From Catenaria anguillulae PL171 (lineage: Eukaryota > Blastocladiomycota > Blastocladiomycetes > Blastocladiales > Catenariaceae): a stretch of 64,000 nucleotides of DNA. The stretch lies in assembly GCA_002102555.1 (NCBI GenBank), contig MCFL01000023.1, positions 186,001-250,000 on the forward strand. Direction: 5' to 3'. The notes beneath the pieces were generated by a model that saw only the letters and a program-made list of their open reading frames with translations, did no database searches and was not told where the DNA came from. The translations under genes were made by a program, and so were the position numbers. The first letter of the stretch is position 1; every line of letters begins with the position of its first letter. Below are positions 1-10,356 of this stretch, one piece after another.

Positions 1-2085
1 CTCGCCACTCCTCGTCATCCACGTCCGCCTCTGCCTCGTCGCTCGCCTCGCTGCTGCTGCCCAACCGCCGCCTCGAACGCCTGGAATCCGAAGCGTTCGC
101 CCACCCGCTCGATCCCGCCAAACAAGCCGCCTACTACACCGAGCTGCTGCGCACGCACGCCGACCCGCACCGCATCATCCATCGCTTTGAGCAGTATCCC
201 TCGGTGGCCGCCAACGACGACGCCGCGCGCGCCTACGTCATTGCCCTGACACGCGCTGGGTTGGCCGACCGCATTGTGCCCAAACTCAAGACATACTTGA
301 CGGCCGCACATGCCGCGGGCCAGCTCTCGCCGAGCGCCGCCGCGTCATTGCTGGGCGGCGGCGGCGGCGGCGGACTCGGCCTCGGCCTCGGCGGCGCATC
401 CAAGGACGCTCCCGTCCACGTCCACGTGGTCAATGATCCAAGCACGGCCGGTGGTGCGGGCGACTTTTCGTTCAAGCGCGCTGCTTGGTCGCTCGTGCGC
501 ACCGCCGCCTGGGCGTTTTTCCTGCTCACGGGCATTGGCCTCTTCTTTGACGCCAACGGTGTGTTCCGGTCGGGCGGACTGGGCGGGCCCGGAGGGCCCG
601 GTGGCTTGGCGGGCGGCGCGGGCGGCGCGGGCTCGTCTTCCGAGGTCGACCCGCAGTCCATGACCAACGTCCACTTGGCCGATGTTGCCGGTGTGGACGA
701 GGCAAAACAAGATCTCGAGGAAATCGTTGGGTTTTTGCGCGACCCGGCCAAATTCACGGCACTCGGAGGCAAAATGCCGCGCGGCGTGCTACTGACTGGC
801 CCGCCAGGCACAGGCAAAACCATGCTTGCGCGCGCCGTCGCGGGCGAAGCTGGCGTGCCCTTCTTTTTCATGTCCGGGTCCGAGTTTGAGGAACTGTATG
901 TGGGCGTGGGCGCGCGCAGGGTCAGGGAGTTGTTTGCTGCGGCACGCAAGAAGGCACCCAGTATCATTTTCATTGATGAGCTGGATGCCATTGGCGGGCG
1001 CAGGAATCCCAAAGACCAGAGTTATATGCGCCAGACGCTCAACCAGTTGCTCGTCGAGTTGGATGGGTTTAGCCAGTCCGAGGGCGTCATTGTCATGGCC
1101 GCAACCAACTTCCCGGAGATGTTGGACAAGGCATTGATTCGGCCAGGCAGGTTTGATAAGCATGTCACGGTGCCTTTGCCCGATGTGAGGGGCAGGATGC
1201 AGATTCTGGCGGTGCATTTGAAGAATGTGAGTGTGGATCCCAAGGTCGATGTGTCTGTGATTGCACGTGGCACACCTGGCTTTTCTGGTCCGTTGTCCCT
1301 TGGGTTTCACTCGTGTGACATGCTGGCTTTCCTTTTCTGACCTTTGCAAGGCATCACAAACAGGCGCTGAACTCGCCTCGCTCGTCAACCAAGCCGCTCT
1401 GCAAGCTTCGCGCGAATCCGCCACCTCGATCCAATCGCACCACTTTGAATGGGCGAAGGACAAGATGCTCATGGGCGCCGAACGGCGGTCAGCCGTGATC
1501 ACCGAGGAGTCGCGCAAACTGACTGCGTTCCACGAAGGCGGGCATGCACTCGTGGCCATGTACACACCAGGGGCCATGCCCTTGCACAAGGCCACCATCA
1601 TGCCACGCGGCCGATCTTTGGGTATGACGGTGCAGTTGCCCGAGATGGACAAGGACAATTACACAAAGCGCGAGTACTTGGCCATGATCGATGTGGCCAT
1701 GGGTGGGCGGGCCGCCGAGGAGTTGGTGTTTGGCGATGAAAACGTCACGAGCGGTGCACATTCCGATTTGCAACGCGCGACGGCCGTGGCGCGCAAGATG
1801 GTGACGGAACTGGGCATGAGCGAAAAGGTTGGGTTGATGGCGTTGCCCGATGACGAGTATGAGCAATTGTCAACGGCGACAAAGGAGTTGGTGGAACGCG
1901 AAATTCGCAGTTTGGTCGAGCAGAGTTATGTGCGGGTCAAGGGCATGTTGGGCAAGAGAAAGGACGAGTTGACCAGGTTGGCCAATGCCCTCATCGAGTT
2001 TGAAACCTTGAATGAGGTTGAGATGGCGGCCGCTGTCAAGGGCAGGCCAATTGTGCGGACACCGACCGAGACGGTCAAGGTGTAA
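1..2085 (+). CDS. YME1: YME1-like mitochondrial i-AAA metalloprotease (5' partial)
   Basis: ATP-dependent zinc protease of the mitochondrial inner membrane that degrades unfolded or surplus intermembrane-space proteins. The frame is open from base 3, so the start lies left of the window. Exons are 3-1287 and 1364-2085; the 76-base intron splits the Gly codon of the conserved GFSG-AELA junction. In order there are an N-terminal TPR-like helical part, a Gly-rich linker, one membrane segment near 480-550, the AAA module (Walker A GPPGTGKT near 798-821, Walker B IIFIDE at 963-980, arginine-finger RPGRF) and the peptidase part with zinc motif HEGGH at 1531-1545. The single membrane segment and helical N-terminus favour i-AAA over m-AAA. 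Very likely functional. Confidence 0.93.
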
Positions 2086-2181
2086 ATCAGGTAATCTGAA
2101 TGTGCGCATAACATTTATATACATTTTGAAGCATGAAAGCAATTTGGAATCCCATTCTGTAATCGCACGCCAACAAATCAA

Positions 2182-3339
2182 TCAATCCTCGCTCGACCAG
2201 ATTCCTGGCAACCAAATCCCGGCCGGCATAATGCCCCGTCGATCGCGACTAAAGAAATCGAAATCTATGGTCACGGCCGCTGCCAAGGCCACAGCACGCT
2301 CGTCCAACTTGAGCTCCTCAACAGGGATACCCGCATGGGCAGCCTTTGCTCTCGCATCGGCGGGCGGCACAAAGTGCACTGCGTAATGGCCCGTGTCCGT
2401 AAACAATTCGCGCCCCAATCCAGTAAAGTTGCGATCCACAATACCCACTGGTACACCTTGCTCGTCACACATGGCAAACTCCCACGCCAAAAATGGCGCA
2501 TCAATACGCGCAAACTGCTCGCGGGCGTTAAACAAGTTGTACCTGCGGCGCCACAAGTGCCACTCTTGCTCGACGGCGCCGATTTCGCGGCCATCGGGAG
2601 TCGAAATGGTGATTGTCGAGTTGATCCAGTTAAAGGGCCGGTGAATGTGCAAGATGGGTTCACCCTGGGCATTCAGCACCATGGCGTTCATGCGCCGGTG
2701 CGTGTGCAAAAAGTTGCGCATCAGCGAAGATGCAAACGAGTCTTCCTCGACAATGTATCCGACTTGGTGGCCCAAGTGGTTGAGGATGGCGTATTGGTTG
2801 GCTTGCTCAAAGCCAACAAGCAAGTTCATCATTTCGAGTTTGCGGACAATTCCGAGTTGTGGGCCACGAAAAAGTGGGGCGGCAGGGTCGAGGGGCGAAA
2901 GGACAGCGTTGGGTCCGGAGGCAGGCACGGGCGCAAGTGTCGAGTCGTCAGCAAGAGCATTGGAATGAGCGAGGGCGTTGGGCGGAGTCATGGAAAAGTA
3001 GTGAGTCGAGTCGACAGGAGCCACTGGGTGAGTGGGTGGGACCCGGTGGTCATGATCCGTGCTGCTATTGCCATTGTTGGCGGTGAGCTCCCCGTTGAGT
3101 TGTTGGGCACGTTTGCGGGCGGCAATGGCAGCGACAGTCGGCGATCCGGGTCGGCGGGCAGAGCGGACGGCGGTGGGGGACGAGCGCAGCCAGGACATGT
3201 GCCGGGTGTGGTGCATCGCCATCAGAGGGACCGCCGGCGGCACCGCCCTTGCTGCAGATAAGGTTGCATGCGTCGGAGGCAGGGCCAAAGGCGCGCGGAT
3301 CGCAACAGCGGCCAGAGAGAAGAGTGGGCTTCGGATCAT
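2182..3339 (-). CDS. Phospholipid scramblase family protein (AIM25-like)
   Basis: Unspliced gene for a protein of about 385 residues. The scramblase domain starts near the GPQLGIVRKLEMMNLL segment, continues through IHRPFNWINSTITIS and EWHLWRRRYNLF, and ends with a hydrophobic DFDFFSRDRRG tail. The domain and its position match the fungal/mitochondrial Aim25 (Fun40) group. The chosen ATG at 3339 gives a Ser/Arg/Ala-rich start (MIRSPLFSLAAVAIRA) resembling a mitochondrial presequence. An in-frame ATG at 3381 is also possible, and the frame stays open to 3615. Lipid scrambling or respiratory-chain support is family knowledge. It is divergently oriented with the coiled-coil gene at 3797 and they share about 450 bases of promoter region. 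Confidence 0.85.
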   Translation of the reverse strand: MIRSPLFSLAAVAIRAPLALPPTHATLSAARAVPPAVPLMAMHHTRHMSWLRSSPTAVRSARRPGSPTVAAIAARKRAQQLNGELTANNGNSSTDHDHRVPPTHPVAPVDSTHYFSMTPPNALAHSNALADDSTLAPVPASGPNAVLSPLDPAAPLFRGPQLGIVRKLEMMNLLVGFEQANQYAILNHLGHQVGYIVEEDSFASSLMRNFLHTHRRMNAMVLNAQGEPILHIHRPFNWINSTITISTPDGREIGAVEQEWHLWRRRYNLFNAREQFARIDAPFLAWEFAMCDEQGVPVGIVDRNFTGLGRELFTDTGHYAVHFVPPADARAKAAHAGIPVEELKLDERAVALAAAVTIDFDFFSRDRRGIMPAGIWLPGIWSSED

Positions 3340-3796
3340 GGTGGCGATGGTTGACTTGGATTGATTGCGGAAAGTGCGCATGTGCTTGTGCTTGGGTTGC
3401 CTGCATATGCAGCCATGAAGATGCGATTGGTGGATGGCCTCGATCTTTGAAGGCAACACTGGTCCCATCGGATCGGAGGGCCTGAATCCACTGGGAACGC
3501 CACGCGAGTGTCTCGCGTTGTCTCTCGTCACCTCACGATCATCATATGCATCGACTTCTTCCTGTCTGCGGCCGACGCCCAAGCGCCACCGGTCCTGCCA
3601 ACGATCCAGATCCACTCGTTGATTCCTCGCGGGCAGATGCTTGCGCCACTCTCCAGTCCCTCACTAACGGTCTAACGCTCTTCAAGCAGATATAGCATAG
3701 ACAAGATCCGACCATTTCATACCATAGAGCCCCTGCTGTCTCCCCCTGATCCGTCGGATCCATCGTCGAGTCAGCCACCTTCATACCAACAGCATC

Positions 3797-5602
3797 ATGC
3801 CCGATCCGCCCAACCCATCTGCCGCCCCAATCGCGGTTCCAACGCCGGCCGCCTCCTCGCCGCCTCGCAGAGGCTCGCACTACCTCTCCCCCAACGCCCT
3901 CGCACATCTCGCCCTCTCGGCCGACCCAAACGACGGCCTCGACACAGATCCCGACCGTCTTGCCCTTCTTCTCGCTGACGCACAGGCAGCAAACAAGGCG
4001 CTGGTCGACGAAAACGAGTACCTGCACCGCAAGCAAGCACACCAAGCAACCGAGCTTGCCACTTTGCACTCAACCGTCGCCCGCCTCGAGCAGGCCGTCT
4101 TCAAGCACCAATCCGACCTCGATACGACCCAGCGTGATCTCTCCAATGCCCTTGCCGCCAACCGTGTTCTGGAGCGCAAGCTCGAGGGCGAGTCTGAGGC
4201 ACTTGACGAGCAGCGGCTGACGTGGATGCAGCGCGAAGAAGAGTTGAGCGAGCTGCGCAAGTCGATTCGCGTGTCTGCCCTGTCCGTGCTGGGTGTCGGC
4301 AATGCGGTAGCCGGGACCGCTGGCGGCAGCGGAACGGCCACGCCGCTCGAAGGGATTCCCGAAGAAGAAGATATAGTAGCAGCCGAAGCCGTTATGGGCC
4401 AACCGCGCCGCCCATCGCCTGAGGCTGCTGCGCGCGACATCAAGGCTGCGACTAAGGTGCTTCGTGCTCAGGAACAGCTCATTGGCGACTTGCGCGCTGA
4501 CCTCGACACACTTCAGTCGAGTCTGTCGAGTGCGCACAAGGACAATGATGCGCTCAAGGATCGTGTCGTTGACTTGAGCAACGAGCTCATTCAGATGGAG
4601 GAAATCAACAAGGCGCTCATGGAGGAGAACGAGGCGTTTCAAATGCTGCTTTCGGAGCGCACCGTTGCGGGCGAGTTCTTTTTGCCACGCCCGCCGCAAC
4701 CGTTGGGCGCTTGGAAGCCCGCCACGGAAGGGTCGCGCGTCAGATCGGGTGCAGGAACAGGGACGACGGCAGTCAGTGTGCCTTCGTCGCCCGTCGCAAC
4801 CAACGCGCACATGGCGGGCTTGAGCGCAAGTATGCCTACTACTCCCGTAGGCGCTACCTCATTGGCCGACGAGATTTCCGGGCCTGTGTCGCATGCCGAA
4901 ATGAGGGCATTGCAGAGCGAGAATCGTGCGTTGACCCTGTACATTCAAAAGATTCTCGGTCGGATCATGGAGTATCCCGAGCTGCAAGGCCTGCTGGCGT
5001 CGGATTACTCTGGCGAGCGCATGGTTGCCAAGGCAGCCGCAGGCGCAGACCAGCGTGCGACTCGGTCGGCCACATCGTCACCGGCCAAATCCCGCAACTC
5101 TTCGCCGCCCAACGACCCAGCTGCGGCATCATCGCCACCGTCCACATTCTCCTCGGGCTCTCCGCTGACTAGCAAGCGCCTCAGCTGGATCCCGCGCCGC
5201 GTGTCCATGTTTGCCGGCAACCTCGGGCTAACGACGGTCGGTGCTCGCGACCGGTCCAGCTCACCCAACGACCAACCAACGTCGTCCACCACGGCCGACT
5301 CGCCGCCCACTAGCTCCATCAAGTCGACGCCGCCGTCGTCACAAACCCGCGACGACAATACCCTCGATACCTATTACACGGAAAGTTACGACGATGGGTT
5401 GGGACCTGATGGGTTTCCGAAGGGGTCGCTCGCGTCACAGCTCGGAGGCGGTGGCAGTGGATCCATGGGTCACTTTGGGCGACCTGGTGAGACGTTGGTC
5501 GTTGTGGATGCGTTATCGCCCATTCCGCCACCTCCTACCCAGAGTTTAAGTGCACCATCTAGCCCTCGCAAGGAGAAAGGTAGGATGAGTTGGATTCGGT
5601 AA
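3797..5602 (+). CDS. Coiled-coil protein with Ser/Pro-rich tail, unknown function
   Basis: Single-exon gene, 601 residues. Heptad-rich coiled coils occupy roughly residues 55-160 and 215-280. They are followed by a Gly/Pro/Thr linker and a short conserved-looking helix HAEMRALQSENRALTLYIQK near residue 365. Such an NRALTLYI-type helix occurs in fungal proteins annotated as M-protein-repeat coiled-coil proteins; I recognise only the general type. The C-terminal third is Ser/Pro-rich and disordered, with two basic hydrophobic patches, KRLSWIPRRVSMF and the terminal GRMSWIR, that look like phosphorylation or binding motifs. There is no signal peptide or membrane segment, so it is probably cytoplasmic or cytoskeletal. 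The ATG sits in a good context just after the divergent promoter. Confidence 0.82.
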   Translation: MPDPPNPSAAPIAVPTPAASSPPRRGSHYLSPNALAHLALSADPNDGLDTDPDRLALLLADAQAANKALVDENEYLHRKQAHQATELATLHSTVARLEQAVFKHQSDLDTTQRDLSNALAANRVLERKLEGESEALDEQRLTWMQREEELSELRKSIRVSALSVLGVGNAVAGTAGGSGTATPLEGIPEEEDIVAAEAVMGQPRRPSPEAAARDIKAATKVLRAQEQLIGDLRADLDTLQSSLSSAHKDNDALKDRVVDLSNELIQMEEINKALMEENEAFQMLLSERTVAGEFFLPRPPQPLGAWKPATEGSRVRSGAGTGTTAVSVPSSPVATNAHMAGLSASMPTTPVGATSLADEISGPVSHAEMRALQSENRALTLYIQKILGRIMEYPELQGLLASDYSGERMVAKAAAGADQRATRSATSSPAKSRNSSPPNDPAAASSPPSTFSSGSPLTSKRLSWIPRRVSMFAGNLGLTTVGARDRSSSPNDQPTSSTTADSPPTSSIKSTPPSSQTRDDNTLDTYYTESYDDGLGPDGFPKGSLASQLGGGGSGSMGHFGRPGETLVVVDALSPIPPPPTQSLSAPSSPRKEKGRMSWIR

Positions 5603-5792
5603 ACGTGTGATTGCTCGGTCCTGTTTTCCCTTCGTTTGCTATCGATGATCTTTGGCTTTCCTCAATGCAGACACTCCCAAACAATAGACTACGTGCATTG
5701 TTCTTACTTGTCGTGACACGCATGAGGAATGGTGTTGTCACGACAGCGGAGATTGATGTTACCACATCATGCCACACGCCAAATGCAGTCCA

Positions 5793-6904
5793 TCAACGAG
5801 CCGCCATCACCCACAACATGAACTTCGCAACTTGAGTCCTGATCCATAGCCTCGCTTGACCGTACTTGATGGCAAACAACGCCACCTCCAAGATCCTCCA
5901 CAACGCCTGCCACTGAACCGGCACTATCGCAAACGTGAGAAGCGATGATGTCCCATCCACGATCATGTCCGAAATAGCCTCTGCGGCCATATCGATCCCA
6001 GCCGGTGGAAGCAGCTCGCTGCCGTCGCCAGTGTCAACAAATGAATATTGGCTGCTTTCCTCGGCGGATCCCGCGGCACGGCAAATGATAGTTGCGAGGG
6101 CCAAGTCCGCGGCGGTGCTCGTGGCAAGCATTTGCGGCATTGGTAGCCCAGCCGTCAGGTTCGCGAGTCCTCGATACCAAGTCCCATAGAATGTCCTGTA
6201 AGAACAAGAAATGACACTGGTTAGGTCATGTATGTGTATAAAAAACATGACCACAGCCACGAAATGAAGCTTCGTACCCGTACGCCCCTGCATACAACGA
6301 ATAGTACGCTATCGTCAATGGTGAAATGGTGACCGTCTCGAGCTCTGCATATTCAGAACACAAGAATGGTAATTGCGTAAGCGATCTGGCGTTCATGTAC
6401 AAAGGTAAGAGGTCGCACCATGCTTGGGAATCAAGTCGTTTGGGTCGTCCTTATCTAAGCGCGAGTCACGGACGCTGATATTCAATCCTGTGCCTCGTTT
6501 CCCTGAGGAGCGATATGGCCGATTACCGACGAGGAACTTTTCAAGGAGTTTCTTTTGCTTGAGTCGCTTGTTGCGCGTGATTTGAGCAATTGCAACACGG
6601 GTTTGCCATTCGTTATATAGCGTGAAGGTGACTGTTGGCGAGTAATGAGTGGCATGCGTGAGCACCACGGAATGCTTCATGTGGTCAAGAGCCAGTACGC
6701 ACTGGAAGCGACAGCGGTCGTCGCGCGGGGATAGCGGTCGATATATTGTTCGGTACTGAGCCAAAATGTAGAGAACATTGTGTGAAGAATGACGGGTGTT
6801 GAGCCTGGGATTAGGTCAGAAGCATGGATTACACACGCAGACGGGCTATTGGGCGACAAGCGAGCTCTTTTGTAGTGAATGACGACCGCCATCAAGTTGG
6901 CCAT
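5793..6904 (-). CDS. Multi-exon membrane protein, possibly a P5-type ATPase relic
   Basis: A consistent four-exon model is 6904-6703, 6631-6419, 6344-6278 and 6195-5793. Its introns are 71, 74 and 82 bases and every phase matches, giving about 294 residues. Hydrophobic segments lie near residues 40-70, the SPLTIAYYSLYAG region, and towards the C-terminus. The stretch MFSTFWLSTEQY followed by ITFTLYNEWQ has the spacing of the M1-M2 region of P5-type ATPases (FS..W...E.Y ... SI...LY), and NDLIP resembles their DLVPGD. The phosphorylation motif DKTGT is absent and the protein is far too short for a whole pump. If the resemblance is real this is a shortened relic; otherwise it is an unknown membrane protein. 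The 5' end is the least certain part. Confidence 0.5.
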
Positions 6905-7076
6905 GTCCGTTGTATTCCTGCATCAGCGACAGCGAGTGCTCACGACACAGGCAGTCTGCCCTTCGCTGTTTCACCGACTCCATTGACTCATCTAGCCGGA
7001 TAACTCCGATTCGCATGTGAGTGTTGTTGCGATAAAATACATCAGGACATGCCCGTTTGCGTTGGCACGAGCACAT

Positions 7077-7086
7077 TTATGTATAG
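7077..7086. repeat. Target-site duplication, left copy
   Basis: The ten bases TTATGTATAG here recur exactly at 7747-7756, immediately outside the two ends of the inverted-repeat element between them. A 9-11 bp duplication is typical of Mutator-like insertions. Confidence 0.8.
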
Positions 7087-7746
7087 GAGAAAAAGTCTCG
7101 GAGGCACGATCTTGTTTTGGAAAAGTCTCGGAAGCACGACTTGTTTTGATTTAGTCTCGGAAGCACGACCTTTTGTTCCGAAACGCGTCGATCGCATGCA
7201 GATCCTTTTGCACAAGCACACATTTTCCTTATCCTCTGTGGTTTGCATCTTATTGTTAGTAAATATGAATGTCCGAACATGAAGGAGATGCAGTCGCAAC
7301 TCGGTCAGGAAGCTTGGGCTCGCCAGAGCCCAAGCTGGAGCGGTTAGGTTGCTGTCGAGCGAAGCGAGACGAAAGTACTCGGTCAGAAGGCTTGGGCTCG
7401 ATAGCTGGAGCGTTTAGGTATAGGTCGGTTTAGGTTTGGTTAGGTATTAGGTTTAGGTCAGTTTAGGTTAGGTATTAGGTATACGTCAGTTTAGGTGGTT
7501 AGGTTGGTTTAGGTTGGTTAGGTTGGTTTAGGTTGGTTAGGTTGGTTTAGGTTGGTTAGGTTGGTTAGGTATAGGTTAGGTATTAGGTATAGGTAGGTTG
7601 TGTGGAATTCTTTTTTTTTTCTTTTGCATTTTTTGTGTGTGAGTTTATATGGTTAAGCAAAAGGTCGTGCTTCCGAGACTAAATCAAAACCAGTCGTGCC
7701 TCCGAGACTTTTCCAAAACAAGATCGTGCCTCCGAGACTTTTTCTC
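7087..7746. mobile_element. Non-autonomous Mutator-like / foldback element with 89 bp TIRs
   Basis: A 660 bp element begins GAGAAAAAGTCTCGG and ends with the exact reverse complement. The two 89 bp terminal inverted repeats (7087-7175 and 7658-7746) differ at only about two positions. Each contains three copies of an AGTCTCGGarGCACGA word about 30 bases apart, which could be transposase-binding repeats. A perfect 11 bp hairpin (7311-7321 with 7326-7336) and a TTAGGT-like minisatellite lie inside. No transposase gene is visible. Long TIRs plus a 10 bp duplication fit a Mutator-superfamily MITE. The element sits about 180 bases upstream of the gene at 5793-6904. The superfamily assignment is inference. 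Confidence 0.82.
7412..7599. repeat. TTAGGT-like minisatellite inside the element
   Basis: About 190 bases consist of variants of TTAGGT, GGTTTA and TATTAGGTA. The middle part (about 7490-7575) resolves into a 20 bp period of the type TTAGGTTGGTTAGGTTGGTT. It resembles degenerate telomere sequence but lies within a transposable-like element. Confidence 0.85.
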
Positions 7747-7756
7747 TTATGTATAG
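7747..7756. repeat. Target-site duplication, right copy
   Basis: This is an exact copy of the ten bases at 7077-7086, abutting the right terminal inverted repeat. Confidence 0.8.
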
Positions 7757-8187
7757 CCCGTGGTCTTGATCTTTGGTCTGACAGACAAAAATGCAAACAT
7801 GGGCGTGAACATGTCTGTCGTCTCCTCGTTGATCAACGGTATAGGATGGAATAGATGACAAACAGGGTGATTTAGCGACATGTTATCATTGCAAGCGCTT
7901 TTGAACGACAGGCCACCAACCATGCGATACGGACGGCGCCAAAGTTTCGGCCAGACTAGTGCGTGGGTTTGGGCTCGTATCAAAGTTTGGGTCGCTTGCC
8001 GAGTGTTTTGTGCCCGCTCTCCGCTTCACGTCACACATCAACAGGGTCCTTCGCCCATTAATTGTGTCCTCAACCCTGGGCAAGGCTATCCTTGCCTTGC
8101 CGTCGGTAGCATACCCTCCAACATCAGCACAACCAGTTTGTATTCTCGACTACTTGTCTACAACCTCTTTCACTCCTGATCTTTTTG
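7757..8187. other. Intergenic stretch, no convincing gene
   Basis: Only short overlapping open frames occur, with no family resemblance or consistent splice joins. It could include upstream exons of the 5793-6904 gene separated from it by the mobile element, but I could not support that. Confidence 0.4.
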
Positions 8188-8227
8188 GGTAATGCACTCC
8201 ATTCTCTACTGAGGAATCTCGACATTT

Positions 8228-8726
8228 CTAAACGCGAGTCCACATCTCACCGGCCTGCTTGGCGGGGATCGGGTACAGGTCGGCGTTGACGCCCGAGGTC
8301 TTGACGAGCTTGTTGTCCCAGATGAGCGACACGTCCCTGTCGCGGGTCATCTTGCCGAGTTGCCAGTACTGCGAAACGGTGGAGCGGCCCTCGATGCGCT
8401 GGCGCAGGTGAAGCGTGCGCGAGTCGCGGTTGTAAAAGTAGGCGCCCTCGCCGACACAGTTGGCGGCAAGGCACTTGAGGTAGGTGGTGTACGAGTAGGT
8501 GCCGTCGGGACGGAACTCGATCTCCATGCCTGGGGTGTTGGCGAGCTTGTACTTGGCAGGAACCGGGAAGGGGGCAGCTATGCAATATACAGTGGAGGTG
8601 AGTAAATAACAAGTCACTGAGAGATGACACGCGGCGAGGAGAACAAAAGTCAGGCGACATACGAGCAGCAGCCGACACGGTAGCAATCAAAGCGGCGACA
8701 AAGGCGACAATGGAGAGAGGGTTCAT
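8228..8726 (-). CDS. Small secreted protein, copy A1
   Basis: Exons are 8726-8663 and 8577-8228 with an 85-base intron; the product has 137 residues. A clear signal peptide (MNPLSIVAFVAALIATVSAA) is followed by a compact domain with two cysteines (KCLAANC) and many aromatic/charged strand-like segments, such as YKLANTPGMEIEFRPDGTYS and TVSQYWQLGKM. I do not recognise the family. The mature part could be a small beta-rich extracellular protein. The sequence is nearly identical to copy A2; the last residue is Val instead of Ile. The divergent promoter is shared with A2, and a TATA-like ATAAATA sits about 30 bases before the ATG. Confidence 0.85.
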
Positions 8727-9857
8727 GGTGATGGGATGCTTGGGAATGCGAGTGTATTTATGGGTGGGTAGGGATAGCACAGGACTACGGATACAGCGAT
8801 GTGGGACTCATGGAGGAGTTGTTGGTCGAAGGGGACTGGTCAGTTTTTGTATCCTCCTCTCGTGAGGCGTGAGGGTCAAGATGGACTGGCGTATTGCTAA
8901 GCTCGGGAAGAACGTCAATTGTTGCAATGTTTTCCAGATATGCTGCGCCCCATTACCAATTTGCCACCCACGACTGGCCATGGTGAGATCCTCGCGGTAT
9001 TGCTTGTACACATAGACAGACATAAGTTGATTTGTACTAGCTACCCAAATGATTTGCATTCAAGCAACAAACGGAATCAAGAATGAACGGCAGATTGATT
9101 AATTATCCCGTAGCTGCGTTTGCTGTTGGAAGGGAATCAAATCATCAAATCAAATATACATGGATCAACTCCACCGCGAGACAGCCGTTATTGGATTGGG
9201 GGACGTGGTGGAGCCGAAAAGGGTGATCATCAATCGAAATATTTACAATGCCGCGGCTGACATGTGAGACAGCCAACATTGACCGCAAAACAACCACACA
9301 TGCATTAAGCATACATTGATATTTGCCTACTAGTACCGCGCCGTCGTCCGTTCTAAATGATCCACGGTGCATCGGATTGGGACCAGGTGTGTGCTCAGAG
9401 CTTTGCCAACTCAGACCTCTCTCCTCAAAGTGAGTACAACATGCTCTTCACATGCAGTTTCCGAAATGATATGGAATGCATATGGCGGTGGGAGGTCGGA
9501 AGTGGGAAATCAATTTGAATCATATACAGAAATTAATGCGGTTGATGAACATTTGCACACAACCAGCCGATGACATTTTCACACCGATTGTATTGCCTTG
9601 CAAACAGTGGTCAATTGCTTCCGATGCACCGGCCTTAGTTTTTCTTCTTGGCCACTGTGGTTCCTCGCAGGAGTGCGAAGAGAGCGGTCTGTCCGCAACG
9701 TCAACTCCGCACCCTCACGCCTGACGAAAGGGTACAAAAACTGACCAGTCCCCTTCGACCAACAACTCCTCCATGAGTCCCACATCGCTGTATCCGTAGT
9801 CCTGTGCTATCCCTACCCACCCATAAATACACTCGCATTCCCAAGCATCCCATCACC
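8727..9857. promoter_or_regulatory. Bidirectional promoter and spacer of locus A
   Basis: The 1.1 kb between the two divergent gene copies contains no convincing reading frame. The outer ~150 bases on each side are mirror images, including CATAAATA about 30 bases before each ATG (9822-9829 for A2), a likely TATA box. The unique centre is shared, inverted, with locus B at 51408-52182. Confidence 0.6.
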
Positions 9858-10356
9858 ATGAACCCTCTCTCCATTGTCGCCTTTGTCGCCGCTTTGATTG
9901 CTACCGTGTCGGCTGCTGCTCGTATGTCGCCTGACTTTTGTTCTCCTCGCCGCGTGTCATCTCTCAGTGACTTGTTATTTACTCACCTCCACTGTATATT
10001 GCATAGCTGCCCCCTTCCCGGTTCCTGCCAAGTACAAGCTCGCCAACACCCCAGGCATGGAGATCGAGTTCCGTCCCGACGGCACCTACTCGTACACCAC
10101 CTACCTCAAGTGCCTTGCCGCCAACTGTGTCGGCGAGGGCGCCTACTTTTACAACCGCGACTCGCGCACGCTTCACCTGCGCCAGCGCATCGAGGGCCGC
10201 TCCACCGTTTCGCAGTACTGGCAACTCGGCAAGATGACCCGCGACAGGGACGTGTCGCTCATCTGGGACAACAAGCTCGTCAAGACCTCGGGCGTCAACG
10301 CCGACCTGTACCCGATCCCCGCCAAGCAGGCCGGTGAGATGTGGACCCGTATCTAG
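9858..10356 (+). CDS. Small secreted protein, copy A2
   Basis: Exons are 9858-9921 and 10007-10356, with an 85-base intron whose position and phase match the other three copies; the product has 137 residues. The signal peptide is encoded by exon 1, so the intron falls near the predicted cleavage site. The mature sequence starts APAPFPVPAKYKL and shares Arg in YNRDSRTLHL with A1, while the B copies have Pro there. Function unknown; secretion is inferred from the signal peptide. Confidence 0.87.

Noticed and set aside
6393-6764. Reading 6764-6393 as one continuous exon
   Set aside because: A 71-base intron inside it gives the same intron size as its neighbours, keeps phase and restores the better membrane-segment pattern; it remains an alternative.
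7412-7599. Interpretation of the TTAGGT array as a chromosome end
   Set aside because: Genes continue on both sides and the array is enclosed by matching TIRs and a target duplication.
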